Below, piece by piece: positions 36,601-45,067 of a DNA stretch of 64,000 nt. The position numbers were made by a program, and so were the translations under genes. The stretch is from G963556115 sp963678205 (GTDB lineage: Bacteria; Planctomycetota; SZUA-567), in assembly GCA_963678205.1 (NCBI GenBank), contig OY782760.1, positions 2,790,001-2,854,000 of the forward strand. Reading direction: 5' to 3'. How positions within the stretch are numbered: the first letter of the stretch is position 1; each line of letters begins with the position of its first letter. The notes beneath the pieces are model-generated. The model was not told the DNA's origin. It was given only the letters and a program-made list of their open reading frames with translations, and ran no database searches.

Positions 36601-36911
36601 GTGGTACACACAGAGCTCTTTCAGAGAATAATATTGAAGCAACAGAGATCAAAAAACTTTCAGTAGGTTCACCAAACGTTGTGGATATGATGATCAATGA
36701 GAAAGTTGATATTCTAATCAATACACCCAGTGGTAAAAATCCTCACAAGGATGAGGTTAAAATCAGATCTATTGCGACTGAACGTGGACTACCGCTTATC
36801 ACAACAATGCGTGCAGCCCAGATGCTCTGCAGAGCCATTGAGGCCCATAAAAATGGTCTGACGATGAATGTCAAATCTATGCAAGAATACCACGCTGAAA
36901 TTGAAAAATAA
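33648..36911 (+). CDS. carB: Carbamoyl-phosphate synthase large subunit
   Basis: The 1087-residue protein has two homologous ATP-grasp halves. The first starts KKICIIGAGPIVIGQACEFDYSG, and the second starts at about residue 562 (EKIMILGGGPNRIGQGIEFDYC). Each carries the expected YPCIIRPAFTLGGTGGG / YPLVMRPSFVLGGAKME phosphate loop. An oligomerisation domain lies between them. The C-terminal MGS-like domain (LIKLGFKLIATRGTHRAL) is the allosteric site that binds UMP or ornithine in other species. Length and domain order are normal. Confidence 0.97.
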   Translation: MPKRTDIKKICIIGAGPIVIGQACEFDYSGAQACKVLRQDGYEVVLLNSNPATIMTDTLMADKTYIEPVTPEYLIEILKKERPDALLPTLGGQTGLNVAFEAAKTGILEELGIEMLGADADTIERAEDRDLFKQTMAEAGIDLPKSGLARTIDEGMSLIEDIGYPCIIRPAFTLGGTGGGVAWNKEEYEHFLRTGIEASLVNEVLVEEYLAGWKEYELEVIRDKSDNVVIVCSIENLDPMGVHTGDSITVAPIQTLTDREYQRMRDATITCIRAIGVETGGCNVQWAHDPKTGRTVIIEMNPRVSRSSALASKATGFPIAKIAAKVAIGYTLDEIMNDITRETPACFEPSIDYCVIKIPRFNFEKFPGCDPKLTSAMKSVGEAMAIGRTFKEALQKGMRSLETGRAGFGCDTKEIDYTILDKEEIRAKLTIPNSERLYYIEAALRQGMSIDDIHEFTGGIDYWYLNNMKEIVDEGMKLKGLTLESVTVEELTKAKRMGFSDIQLAHIWHTDQSEVRKKRVDNGIEAVYKLVDTCAAEFEAYTPYYYSTYEQEDETRETTKEKIMILGGGPNRIGQGIEFDYCCVHAAFASGDEGYASIMVNCNPETVSTDYDTSDKLYFEPLTVEDVLSIIKREQPKGVIVQFGGQTPLNIASQLKAAGVNILGTPVEAIDRAEDRSQFKEMLNKVGLKQPGNSTAIEVEDAKVKACALGYPLVMRPSFVLGGAKMEIVHDEEGLIKYWSELGGYCAKADLIISEERPILLDKYLENTIEVDVDAVSDTKDVYVAGIMEHIEEAGIHSGDSACALPPFTLTEETQNRLKKATVDMALELGVKGLMNVQFAIQGDEIYVLEVNPRASRTVPFVSKVTCVPLAKVATQVMLGKTLADLGLKDFKPNLKHVGVKEAALPFNRFPGTDCVLGPEMKSTGEVMGIDTDFAIAFAKAEFGVGMKLPTSGTAFISVMDSDKEMLPPLAQDLIKLGFKLIATRGTHRALSENNIEATEIKKLSVGSPNVVDMMINEKVDILINTPSGKNPHKDEVKIRSIATERGLPLITTMRAAQMLCRAIEAHKNGLTMNVKSMQEYHAEIEK

Positions 36912-36936
36912 ATTTAAAACTTATAATGTTTTACAC

Positions 36937-36968
36937 AATAAGCCTCTTCAATTTTGAAGAGGCTTATT
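36937..36968. terminator. Bidirectional terminator between carB and the beta-glucosidase
   Basis: A perfect 15-bp stem (36937-36951 with 36954-36968) sits between converging genes. Confidence 0.88.
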
Positions 36969-36994
36969 GTACTTACTAAAAAACACAAATATTC

Positions 36995-38326
36995 TTAAAT
37001 TTCTTCGTGTCCAGCTATTACTTCTCTTAAATAATAATAACTGTCCTTAGGGACACGGCGCTTATCATTGAAATCTACATATACAAGTCCGAATCTCCTT
37101 GTAAAACCAAGTGCCCATTCATAATTATCTACAAGAGTCCATGCATAATATCCATTGATATTTGCCCCCTCATCAATAAGGCGTTTTATCTGCTTTAAGT
37201 GCTCCTTAAAATACTCTATACGCTCATGATCATGCACCCTGCTCTCATCACTGCCAGCAAGCTTATCGTCAGCAGCACAGCCGTTTTCAGCAATATAAAG
37301 CGGTAAGCCATCACCATAATTACGCCGTACCTGATTTATAAGCCTATAAAGACCTGTCGGTACAACATCCCACCCCATTGGTGTTTTTTCATAATGTGTC
37401 TGAACAAAACTGAATTGCTCAGGAGCACTAGGATCAAACTCAACCGCGCTCTCAGTATAATAATTAATACCTAAATAGTCTACTTTCTCACCGATAATAT
37501 CCATATCCCCTTCCTCAACCGGGACAGTAACATTACGCGCTTCAAGAATTCGTGATGGATACCTCTTCTTAAATATCGGATCAGTAAACATATAGAAACC
37601 TTCTTCAGCAGCTCTATCAGATGCTAAAATATCTTCAGGGCAATTTGTAGCAGGTCTAGGATACATCAAATTAAGAATTGCCCCAATTACCCCATTACAC
37701 CCTAATTCTCTGAATTTTCTTACAGCTAGACCATGAGCTAAATTCAGTGTATGCGCAGCATCAAACGCCTTCTGAGTCTGCCCGACAAGTCCAGGAGCAT
37801 GCTCTCCTGTTTCGTATCCCAGAAATGCCGGACACCAAGGCTCATTTATCGTACTCCACATAGTAACCTTGTCAGCAAGGTTTCTAAACGCACTTTCAGC
37901 ATAAACTTCAAAAGCATACGCCATGCCTCTATCACACCATCCACCATTATTCATGAGATGCATTGGTACATCCCAATGATGCAGACACACATGAGGTTCA
38001 ATCCCATTCTTATGTAATTCATCAATGAGTCTGTGATAGTAGTCATACCCAGCTGCATACTCCTCATTTATTGACTCAGGAAATATTCTAGGCCAAGATA
38101 ATGAAAAGCGATAAGACTTTACACCTAGTTTTTTCATTAGCTTAACATCTTCCTTATAGTGATGAAACTGATCACTGGTAACATCACCATTATGGCCATA
38201 AATTGTCCCACCATTTCGCGCAAATACATCCCACATGCATTCAGCTTTAGGTCCTTCTCCACGACCTTCTACCTGATAACTCGATGCGGCCACACCCCAT
38301 AAAAAATCTTTATCAAAACTTCTCAT
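36995..38326 (-). CDS. Beta-glucosidase (GH1)
   Basis: A 443-residue retaining glycosidase. The N-terminal signature is FLWGVAASSYQVEGRGEGPK (residues ~9-27), the acid/base Glu lies in WSTINEPW (~168) and the nucleophile Glu in YIAENGC (~345). WRTS-type sugar-binding residues appear as NYEWALGFTRRFGL near the end. There is no signal peptide, so it acts in the cytoplasm on imported cello- or beta-linked oligosaccharides. It follows the ABC binding protein gene in the same minus-strand unit. The exact sugar is not readable. Confidence 0.95.
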   Translation of the reverse strand: MRSFDKDFLWGVAASSYQVEGRGEGPKAECMWDVFARNGGTIYGHNGDVTSDQFHHYKEDVKLMKKLGVKSYRFSLSWPRIFPESINEEYAAGYDYYHRLIDELHKNGIEPHVCLHHWDVPMHLMNNGGWCDRGMAYAFEVYAESAFRNLADKVTMWSTINEPWCPAFLGYETGEHAPGLVGQTQKAFDAAHTLNLAHGLAVRKFRELGCNGVIGAILNLMYPRPATNCPEDILASDRAAEEGFYMFTDPIFKKRYPSRILEARNVTVPVEEGDMDIIGEKVDYLGINYYTESAVEFDPSAPEQFSFVQTHYEKTPMGWDVVPTGLYRLINQVRRNYGDGLPLYIAENGCAADDKLAGSDESRVHDHERIEYFKEHLKQIKRLIDEGANINGYYAWTLVDNYEWALGFTRRFGLVYVDFNDKRRVPKDSYYYLREVIAGHEEI

Positions 38327-38413
38327 ATATTCTCCTTATCTAGTTACAAATTGCCTAGAAATTTCGGCATACTGCAACACTATAATTTCCAGCCAAATGT
38401 AATGACACACTAA

Positions 38414-40090
38414 TTATTCAGCAACAGGTCTCAAATGAAGCAGATGTATTATTTTGTTATCATGATCAGCTAGTGAAGGATCAATATATGGATTATCTTC
38501 ATTTGCCCATCCTGTCAATCTTGATGTATTGTAGGTAAACCACTTACCATTGTAATATAGTGGTATCTGTGGAATTTCGTTAGCATACATCATTTCAATC
38601 TTATCAACAATATCCCTTTGTTTCTCTTTATCACCGGTAATTTTCAACTCTCTGATCAATGCATCGCGTTCTTCATTTGGATAATTTGTCTGAGCAGCCG
38701 ACCACCAGTTATTTGTATGAAAATATGAAGAAGACATTGTAAAATCATAGAACTTATATATTGTAGGCATCAAATTATTGCTGCAGAATTGCGAATCAAA
38801 ATTACCTGTCCCCCAATTTTCAATATACGCGTTTGCTTCAGGTGTTGCCACATTAGCGTTTATTCCAACTTTACGAAGTCCTTCAACCGCAATCTGAGTA
38901 TTATTAACCCAATCCGTCCAGCCACTAGGCACCTGGATATCAAATTTTATTTTAGTACCGTCTGGATTTTCTAAATATCCATCATGGTCAATATCTTTAT
39001 ACCCAGCATCCGCGAGAATCTGCTTGGCTTTATTTAGATCAAAGGTATAATACTCACTCCAGACTTTATCTGCCTCAGGATTTCTCCAGCTCCAAAGTAA
39101 GGGAGGCAGACCGGTCGCAGGGTTTCCTCCTTTGACATAGCCATATGCTCCAATATTCATCATATCTTTTCTATTCATGGCCAGCGAAAAAGCTCTCCTG
39201 AAGTTTATATCTTTAAAGGCTTTTAGATTGTCTTTATTTTCTGTCATCATATTCATCGTAATTCGTACACCATCATGAGAAGGGAACCAGTATTTTTTAT
39301 TTTCATCACCAGCAACATACACTGACTCTATTTCAGGTATAAAGATATGTGCCCAATCAACCTTGCCAGATTGCAACATATCATATGCTGCATCATTTGA
39401 ATTAAACTGCGGCCAAAAAAATTTATCAATTTTTAGTTCATCTGCTTTCCAATAATACGGATTTCTTCCCATAACAAATAACTGAGGAGTAAATTTAATA
39501 ATTTCTGTCAAAGCACCTGTTCCCACTGGATTTTCAACTACTTTTTTTGTAGGTTCCTCTACATTCTCCCATATATGTTTGGCAATAAGAAAAAATTCAT
39601 TAAATAATGTACTCTTACCAAACGCATTTTTATTATTCAAAACAACTTCAACTGTAAAGTCATCAATTTTTTGTACACTTTTGAGTTGGCCTCCATCACT
39701 CCATAATCCACCAAAATCTATTTCAGGGTGATCTTTTAAATAATTAAAATTAAACTCTACATCATCGGCTGTAAACTCAACCCCATCACTCCATTTTATA
39801 CCTTTTCTGACCTTTATAATAATTGTCTGTAAATCATCCTCGAGTAATACTGATTCAGCAAGCCAGGGTATTTCTTCATTAGTCATACCGTTGTAAATCA
39901 CTAGCGGTTCATATACAAATCCTTTTGCAGATTCTAACTGTCTTAAAAATGGGTTAAAATTACGGTTCCACCCAGAAACAAACTGATACAGCCCTACAAT
40001 AGAACCAGATTTTGCTTGAGCTTTATCATTGACTATAAAAGAGCATACAAACAAAGAACAACACAATACAGACATCAATACTTTTTTCAT
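38414..40090 (-). CDS. ABC transporter substrate-binding protein (SBP_bac_5, oligosaccharide type)
   Basis: The 558-residue protein has a signal peptide (VLMSVLCCSLFVCSFIVNDKAQA) and the SBP_bac_5 core: VRKGIKWSDGVEFTADDVEFNF near residue 95, MLQSGKVDWAH, and a terminal SRLTGWANEDNPYIDPS. Peptide-type binding proteins with this VDWAH pattern carry cello- and xylo-oligosaccharides in Thermotogae, so the neighbouring GH1 suggests a beta-glucan oligosaccharide. It starts at 40090, where GGAGG precedes ATG; a TTG four codons earlier is less likely. No permease or ATPase gene lies nearby. Two palindromes sit upstream. Confidence 0.9.
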   Translation of the reverse strand: MKKVLMSVLCCSLFVCSFIVNDKAQAKSGSIVGLYQFVSGWNRNFNPFLRQLESAKGFVYEPLVIYNGMTNEEIPWLAESVLLEDDLQTIIIKVRKGIKWSDGVEFTADDVEFNFNYLKDHPEIDFGGLWSDGGQLKSVQKIDDFTVEVVLNNKNAFGKSTLFNEFFLIAKHIWENVEEPTKKVVENPVGTGALTEIIKFTPQLFVMGRNPYYWKADELKIDKFFWPQFNSNDAAYDMLQSGKVDWAHIFIPEIESVYVAGDENKKYWFPSHDGVRITMNMMTENKDNLKAFKDINFRRAFSLAMNRKDMMNIGAYGYVKGGNPATGLPPLLWSWRNPEADKVWSEYYTFDLNKAKQILADAGYKDIDHDGYLENPDGTKIKFDIQVPSGWTDWVNNTQIAVEGLRKVGINANVATPEANAYIENWGTGNFDSQFCSNNLMPTIYKFYDFTMSSSYFHTNNWWSAAQTNYPNEERDALIRELKITGDKEKQRDIVDKIEMMYANEIPQIPLYYNGKWFTYNTSRLTGWANEDNPYIDPSLADHDNKIIHLLHLRPVAE

Positions 40091-40171
40091 ACAATCCTCC
40101 AACTAATCACTTTCACCAAGCCACACTTAAAATCAACCAACGCACACAAACTTTTAAAAACACGAGCACAA

Positions 40172-40185
40172 TGGAACCGGTTTCA
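40172..40185 (-). promoter_or_regulatory. LacI-family operator candidate 1
   Basis: TGGAACCGGTTTCA is a CG-centred palindrome with one mismatched pair, followed by TAAATA. It matches the general LacI/GalR operator form (TGAAACCGGTTTCA) and lies about 80 bases upstream of the binding-protein gene. Confidence 0.65.
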
Positions 40186-40233
40186 TAAATACAGTTAAAT
40201 AATATATAAATGTTACTCAAACTCCTCACCTTC

Positions 40234-40247
40234 TGCACGCGCGTTCA
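40234..40247 (-). promoter_or_regulatory. LacI-family operator candidate 2
   Basis: TGCACGCGCGTTCA is a second CG-centred 14-base palindrome with one mismatch, again followed by TAAATA. It is centred 62 bp (about six helical turns) from candidate 1, so the pair could support DNA looping. Confidence 0.55.
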
Positions 40248-40459
40248 TAAATATGGAAAAAAATCAACACTTTTATTCTACCACGTACTCTCTGCTACGC
40301 AAATTTCTTTACAATAAATTACAAAAATGAATAAAATAAACTTATGCTAAATAATACAATCCATTGATTTTAAACAAGGTACAAATATACATAACAAAGC
40401 GCTACTTTTAAAAAAATAGCGCAAATAATACAAAATCTAGCAATATAACAGTGATTTAC
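40248..40459. other. Non-coding spacer upstream of the operators
   Basis: AT-rich, no open frame; it holds the end of the unknown gene at 40460. Nothing else was recognised. Confidence 0.4.
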
Positions 40460-40987
40460 TTAATGACGTCCGTCACCTTTCAAAAACATCCTCTCAAGAT
40501 GCTCATTTACATTTGATTCAGCACTTCTAACGACCTGAGTTCCTACATATAATAAAACAGATAATTTCCAAACGCTTTCAGGGGCTCTTATTATACCAGT
40601 GCGAATATCATCACTCTTATCAAGTCTCTCAAGCTCAGAGTCAATAGCATCCTTGATTGTCCCTCTAAAAATACGTTTTTCCTCATTTTTATTAACATAT
40701 TTAGCTGGAGGCATCCTTACACCACGAGCAATAAGAACTGGGATCATTCCATCCTTCTCTACCCCATCCATATCAAATCCTTCAAATCCAATTTCTTCCC
40801 CAGGAATAGCAATATGAGGCTTATCTGTTGTAACCTCTCCGTCATGCATATATACACACCCATCCTTACTATCTGTCAAACAAACATAAGGAAGCTTGGT
40901 TGGCCCAAAGGTAAACAATAGATTCTTTCTTGATTTTACAATTTTAGTATCAGACCTTGCAAGTTCAATTGCTTCGTTAAAATCCAT
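40460..40987 (-). CDS. Hypothetical protein of 175 residues
   Basis: A soluble, acidic protein without signal peptide or membrane segment. The centre reads PHIAIPGEEIGFEGFDMDGV and the C-terminal half is helical and charged. No family is recognised. The ATG at 40987 is preceded by AGGAGAGG and chosen over an in-frame ATG eight codons upstream. It lies 98 bases after murB on the same strand and could be its last operon gene. Length and codon use look like a normal, expressed gene. Confidence 0.7.
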   Translation of the reverse strand: MDFNEAIELARSDTKIVKSRKNLLFTFGPTKLPYVCLTDSKDGCVYMHDGEVTTDKPHIAIPGEEIGFEGFDMDGVEKDGMIPVLIARGVRMPPAKYVNKNEEKRIFRGTIKDAIDSELERLDKSDDIRTGIIRAPESVWKLSVLLYVGTQVVRSAESNVNEHLERMFLKGDGRH

Positions 40988-41084
40988 TAAAACCTCTCCT
41001 ATAACAATCATATTTAAAGCTTAATAATTATCATAAATTTATTATAAAATGCAATGGTAATACTATCAAAACAAAGAACTAATA

Positions 41085-41942
41085 TTAGCTCATAATCCTT
41101 ATTTCAAGGCAAAGCCTTACCTTGAATTCAGAAAACACCTTATCTCTAACATATTCAACAAGATTTGCAAAGTCTGAATAAGTTGCAGAAGCTTCATTTA
41201 CAAATATATTTCCATGATATTTTGAAATAGAGATACCACCTATTTTATATCCCTTCAACCCTAATCGATCTATCATAGCACCTGCTGACAATTCATATTC
41301 AGGATTTTTAAACACGCTTCCACAATTGGGCAACTTGATACTACTGGTTATCCGATCTTTGATAATCCTGCTTGCACGCTCAGTAAGTACCCCAACCGGT
41401 GCTAATTCACAAAATTCAAACTCAGCTCCTAATACAATATATTCTGTATTATGCTGAAGCATAGATTTTCTATAACTATACTCCATTTCCGAAACGGTGA
41501 AAGTACGAGCAAAAGATGTTTTAGTAGAAAGAACTCTGATGTTTTTAACAAACTGTGAAACACTACCATACCTGCTTCCAGCATTCATTACAATGGCTCC
41601 ACCAACTGTTCCCGGTATTCCTGCGAGAGCCTCTACCCCAGAATACCCTGCCCTACATCCCTCATAAACTAAACGAGATAACTTAGCACCTGCACTTACA
41701 GATACAGCATTTCCAATAAAGCATAGCTCACGTGGAGAAAAGTTCAACAGTGAAATTACATCCCTGTCAAACCCATCAGCAAAGACGACATTGGTTCCAC
41801 CACCAAGAATTAATGGATTATTCAATTCTTTCAGTAAAATCAGCAACTCGTTTTCAGTTTGTGGCATATAGAGAAAATTCCCCAATCCACCTATATGGAT
41901 TGAGGAATAATCAGCTAAATCTGGATTCTTAATAATCTTCAT
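41085..41942 (-). CDS. murB: UDP-N-acetylmuramate dehydrogenase
   Basis: MurB reduces enolpyruvyl-UDP-GlcNAc to UDP-MurNAc in peptidoglycan synthesis. The 285-residue flavoprotein shows LILGGGTNVVFAD and GIPGTVGGAIVMNAGSRYG (FAD-binding), YSYRKSML (conserved Tyr/Arg), NCGSVFKNP with the catalytic Ser region, and a terminal CLEIRI with the catalytic Glu. The length fits the shorter type II-like MurB. It is 32 bases after pta and lies in the same minus-strand run. Confidence 0.94.
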   Translation of the reverse strand: MKIIKNPDLADYSSIHIGGLGNFLYMPQTENELLILLKELNNPLILGGGTNVVFADGFDRDVISLLNFSPRELCFIGNAVSVSAGAKLSRLVYEGCRAGYSGVEALAGIPGTVGGAIVMNAGSRYGSVSQFVKNIRVLSTKTSFARTFTVSEMEYSYRKSMLQHNTEYIVLGAEFEFCELAPVGVLTERASRIIKDRITSSIKLPNCGSVFKNPEYELSAGAMIDRLGLKGYKIGGISISKYHGNIFVNEASATYSDFANLVEYVRDKVFSEFKVRLCLEIRIMS

Positions 41943-41974
41943 TACTTCTCACAAAACGCATGTAAAGTTCGATA

Positions 41975-42979
41975 TTATTCAGCACATTGAGCAGCAGTAA
42001 GTGCAATAGTATCTACTATATCTTCCCACTTACAACCACGAGACAAATCATTCACAGGCTTAGCAAGACCCTGAAGAACTGGACCAATCGCTGTAGCACC
42101 AGCAAGACGTTCAGTAAGCTTATAGCAGATATTTCCTGCTTGAAGATCAGGGAAAACAAGAATATTCGCTTTACCAGCAACTGTGCTGCCAGGTGCTTTG
42201 CTTGCAGCTATATTAGGCATAATAGCAGCGTCACCCTGTAGTTCACCATCAACATTAAGTTCAGGTGCACGCTCCTGAGTAAGTTTTGTAGCAGCAATAG
42301 TCTTATCCACCAGCGGATGACAAGCACTTCCCTTTGTCGAGAATGAAAGGAAAGCAATATTTGGCTCTCTCTCAGGAAGTAAATTTTTGAAAGAATCAAC
42401 AGTTGTAATAGCAATATCAGCGAGCTGCTCTACTGTAGGTTCAGGAACTAGACCACTATCAGTATAGAACAAAACATCATTAATTGAGTGGTATGGACTT
42501 GTCTCTGGAAGAATCATAATGAAAAAGCTAGAAACAGTATTAATACCAGAAGCTGTCTTAATAATTTGTAGAGCTGGACGAACAGTATTCGCAGTAGAAT
42601 TAACCGCACCTGACACGTAGCCATCAGCTTTACCGAGCTTTACCATCATAGCCGCATAGTACATAGGATCAAGCATTATTGCTGCTGCTTTTTCTTCAGT
42701 CATACCTTTTGCTTTACGCATTTCATAGAATTCTTTTACAAATTCATCTCTATCCGGACTAGTCTTAGGATCAGCAAAAATTGCAGAATCAACATTGACG
42801 CCGATTTCAGCAGCTTTAGCCTTAATTTCAGCTTCGTCACCGATCAACACAACTGGCCCAAGACCAATTTCAGCAGACTTTGCTGCTGCTCGAAGTGTTC
42901 TTTCATCCATAGATTCAGGTAGAGCTATAGTTTTTTGTTTTTTAATAGCAATTTCTTTTAAATTTTCGAGTAAACCCAT
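41975..42979 (-). CDS. pta: Phosphate acetyltransferase
   Basis: The 334-residue class I enzyme interconverts acetyl-CoA and acetyl-phosphate. It shows KTIALPESMDERTLRAA, YVSGAVNSTANTVRPALQI, SFFIMILPE and the C-terminal NILVFPDLQAGNICYKLTERL, all family marks. The longer form with an N-terminal DRTGG domain is absent, so it is the short enzyme seen in many anaerobes. No ackA gene lies beside it, and murB follows 32 bases later. It probably supports acetate formation with ATP gain. Confidence 0.95.
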   Translation of the reverse strand: MGLLENLKEIAIKKQKTIALPESMDERTLRAAAKSAEIGLGPVVLIGDEAEIKAKAAEIGVNVDSAIFADPKTSPDRDEFVKEFYEMRKAKGMTEEKAAAIMLDPMYYAAMMVKLGKADGYVSGAVNSTANTVRPALQIIKTASGINTVSSFFIMILPETSPYHSINDVLFYTDSGLVPEPTVEQLADIAITTVDSFKNLLPEREPNIAFLSFSTKGSACHPLVDKTIAATKLTQERAPELNVDGELQGDAAIMPNIAASKAPGSTVAGKANILVFPDLQAGNICYKLTERLAGATAIGPVLQGLAKPVNDLSRGCKWEDIVDTIALTAAQCAE

Positions 42980-43103
42980 TTCATTCTCCCCTTTTAATAA
43001 AGAATTTTTTAATATAAAATAAAAAGTATATGATTAATAATATAAATAATCAGCTTATCATCAAGAAGTATATTTAAACTTAGAGCAAATTTTATAATAA
43101 ACT

Positions 43104-43145
43104 AAAAAACGCCTTAATGCAAATCGCTAATTGCAGTAAAGCGTT
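43104..43145 (-). terminator. Terminator downstream of the 67-residue Cys protein
   Basis: An interrupted stem (about 43107-43123 with 43131-43146) read on the minus strand ends in six T. Confidence 0.75.
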
Positions 43146-43167
43146 TGAATTCAAATTTAAATTATAA

Positions 43168-43371
43168 TTATAATAATCTACCACTAGGCGACATATTTAA
43201 TTCAGGTGCGAATCCATGAACCTCAAAATACTTCTTTCTCATGCATTTATTGGAATTCTCAAAATTTTCACAATAAGAAATAATCCAGGCCTCTTTTGCT
43301 ACCTTAGAGCTTCCTTGATATTCATTAAAAAAACCACATATTTCCAGTCTTTCGCATTTTTCATCAACCAT
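43168..43371 (-). CDS. Small Cys-containing protein, function unknown
   Basis: The 67-residue protein has four Cys, in CERLEICGFF near the start and YC plus NKCMRKKYFEVHGF in the middle. This pattern resembles a group of small 'C-x5-CxFF ... YC ... C' proteins of delta-proteobacteria and relatives, which may bind a metal or cluster. No direct function is known to me. It has its own terminator and lies between rplS and pta on the minus strand. Confidence 0.65.
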   Translation of the reverse strand: MVDEKCERLEICGFFNEYQGSSKVAKEAWIISYCENFENSNKCMRKKYFEVHGFAPELNMSPSGRLL

Positions 43372-43403
43372 AACAACCTCTAGATTATTATATCAATGTT
43401 AAT

Positions 43404-43436
43404 AAAAAAATAAACGGACAGTCAGCCCGTTTATTT
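43404..43436 (-). terminator. rplS terminator
   Basis: A 10-bp stem (43408-43417 with 43427-43436) and, on the minus strand, a run of seven T. Confidence 0.85.
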
Positions 43437-43445
43437 TCAAATAAT

Positions 43446-43826
43446 TTATTCTTTTTCAAGTGCTCTATTTACGCGAGTTTCTTCAGTAAGCCTTGTAGCT
43501 TTACCAATTCTATCACGTAGATAATAAAGTTTAGCTCTCTTAGTGCGTCCACGACGTTTAGAAACAATTTTATCAACACGAGGACTATGAAGAGGGAAGA
43601 TTCTCTCAACACCTTCACCTGCAACAAGACGCCTAACAGTAAACTTTTCATTTACACCCGAACCTGAACGTGAGATAACAGTTCCTGAGAATATCTGAAC
43701 ACGCTCCTTTTCACCTTCAACGATACGGCAATGTACGTCTACTGTATCACCAACAACAAACGTTGCTTCTTCATCTTTACGGATTTTGTTGGCTTTATCC
43801 AACTCTTGAATAATCGGATGACTCAT
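43446..43826 (-). CDS. rplS: 50S ribosomal protein L19 (bL19)
   Basis: The 126-residue protein has the bL19 pattern: FVVGDTVDVHCRIVEGEKERVQIFSGTVI, RRLVAGEGVERIFPLHSPRVDKI and RAKLYYLRDRIGKATRL, contacting 16S/23S rRNA at the subunit interface. The C-terminus is a few residues longer than E. coli L19. Genes often joined to it (trmD, rimM, rpsP) are not here. It is a single unit with its own terminator. Confidence 0.97.
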   Translation of the reverse strand: MSHPIIQELDKANKIRKDEEATFVVGDTVDVHCRIVEGEKERVQIFSGTVISRSGSGVNEKFTVRRLVAGEGVERIFPLHSPRVDKIVSKRRGRTKRAKLYYLRDRIGKATRLTEETRVNRALEKE

Positions 43827-44368
43827 TCTTGTTACTCCCTAACTGTTAAATATATGTTAAAATAGAATAAATATTAAAAATTTTTAGAATTATATATAGG
43901 CATTTACAAAAATCAATGGGATTTTTAATAAATAGATATAATAAATAAACTTTAAGGGAGCCAAGGCAAATATGCAGAAAACCCCAACAAATAGCCCTAA
44001 ATAACACAAAATAAAACAATCACTCCAACATGGTGAAGTGATCTCCCTTTATCTCCTCAAAATATATCAGAAATCACTTAAACTTCAAGGGTTATTATTA
44101 TTTTTTCTATATTTTTTATTATTTCGAATATATTATTTTTTTATGTGAATTAATCCTAACCTTAAAATCAGCATATTCTTGCAAATATCAACCACCTAGT
44201 ACCATAAATATTTCTTATTAGAAACAACTAGTTTTCTATTCATAACCCACAAAATTTTATTCTGATTAAAAACAAGAAAATAGCATAACTTATAAATTAC
44301 TCAAGTAAATTGCATTAAAATATTTATTAATTTTTCATAATACCTATTGACACAACACGTTAAATATA
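43827..44368. other. Non-coding gap between rplS and the tetR operator
   Basis: About 540 AT-rich bases. The only structure noticed is a hairpin (44019-44042) followed on the minus strand by TGTTTTATTTT, which looks like an intrinsic terminator with no gene to serve. No coding frame was supported. Confidence 0.4.
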
Positions 44369-44398
44369 GTTAACTAACTAAATATTCAGTTAGTTAAC
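44369..44398 (+). promoter_or_regulatory. TetR-family operator upstream of the tetR/methyltransferase pair
   Basis: A 30-base inverted repeat, GTTAACTAACTAAAT with ATTCAGTTAGTTAAC, has one mismatched pair and ends 14 bases before the regulator start. A TTGACA (44347-44352) sits just upstream, so bound regulator would cover the promoter. It is a strong sign of autoregulation. Confidence 0.75.
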
Positions 44399-44412
44399 TT
44401 TTGGGAATAAAT

Positions 44413-45027
44413 ATGTCAACTACAAACAAAACACGAAACGCTAAAAGAACAAAAGAAAAGATCCTCAAGGTAGCCGAAAAGATCTTTGCACAAAAAGGCT
44501 ATGCAAAAACAACAATTGATGATATAGCAAAAATGAGTAATACTTCCGGAGCACTTATTATTTTTCACTTCAAAAATAAAGCAACCATTTACTCTGCTGT
44601 AAAATCTGCAATTATCCAACGCTATATTGACAACAACACAGACAAGGAACCACTTGGTGACTCAATGGAAGATAAAATTGCTTTTATTGTTACCAGCACA
44701 TATGATTTTTACAAAAAAAACCCTCGTATGCTTAGGCTTTCCAATTGGGCAAAACTTGAAGGAGACATCGACCCCTGGCCTGGTGAAGATGATCTACACC
44801 ATAATTTTATTAAAATTATAGAAGAACTCCAGAATTCAGATCAAATTCGAAAAGACCTTACACCGATGAACATACTGATAATGATCAGCGGCAGTATTCA
44901 TATCTGGTGGGAATACCATAAACACTTTATAAATCACTACCCAGATGATATGAGCAAGAGCACAGCAGATGATAAATACAAGAATGAACTTTTGCTGTTC
45001 ATAATGCATGGACTCAGTAAACAATAA
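44413..45027 (+). CDS. TetR-family transcriptional regulator
   Basis: The 204-residue protein has a standard TetR N-terminal HTH (ILKVAEKIFAQKGYAKTTIDDIAKMSNTSGALIIFHFKNKATIY; the recognition helix is near residues 40-60). Its ligand-binding helical domain is unlike any I can name. The ATG at 44413 is preferred over TTG at 44401. The 30-base palindrome before it is the likely operator, so it probably represses its own operon with the methyltransferase that begins 40 bases after its stop. Confidence 0.88.
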   Translation: MSTTNKTRNAKRTKEKILKVAEKIFAQKGYAKTTIDDIAKMSNTSGALIIFHFKNKATIYSAVKSAIIQRYIDNNTDKEPLGDSMEDKIAFIVTSTYDFYKKNPRMLRLSNWAKLEGDIDPWPGEDDLHHNFIKIIEELQNSDQIRKDLTPMNILIMISGSIHIWWEYHKHFINHYPDDMSKSTADDKYKNELLLFIMHGLSKQ

Positions 45028-45067
45028 GGATTTAATGCTTTATTTTACTATAACCAAAGGAGATACT

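Noticed and set aside
45008..45067. Methyltransferase start overlapping the TetR gene
   Set aside because: A strong AAGGAG before the ATG at 45068 and the family N-terminus favour the later start.
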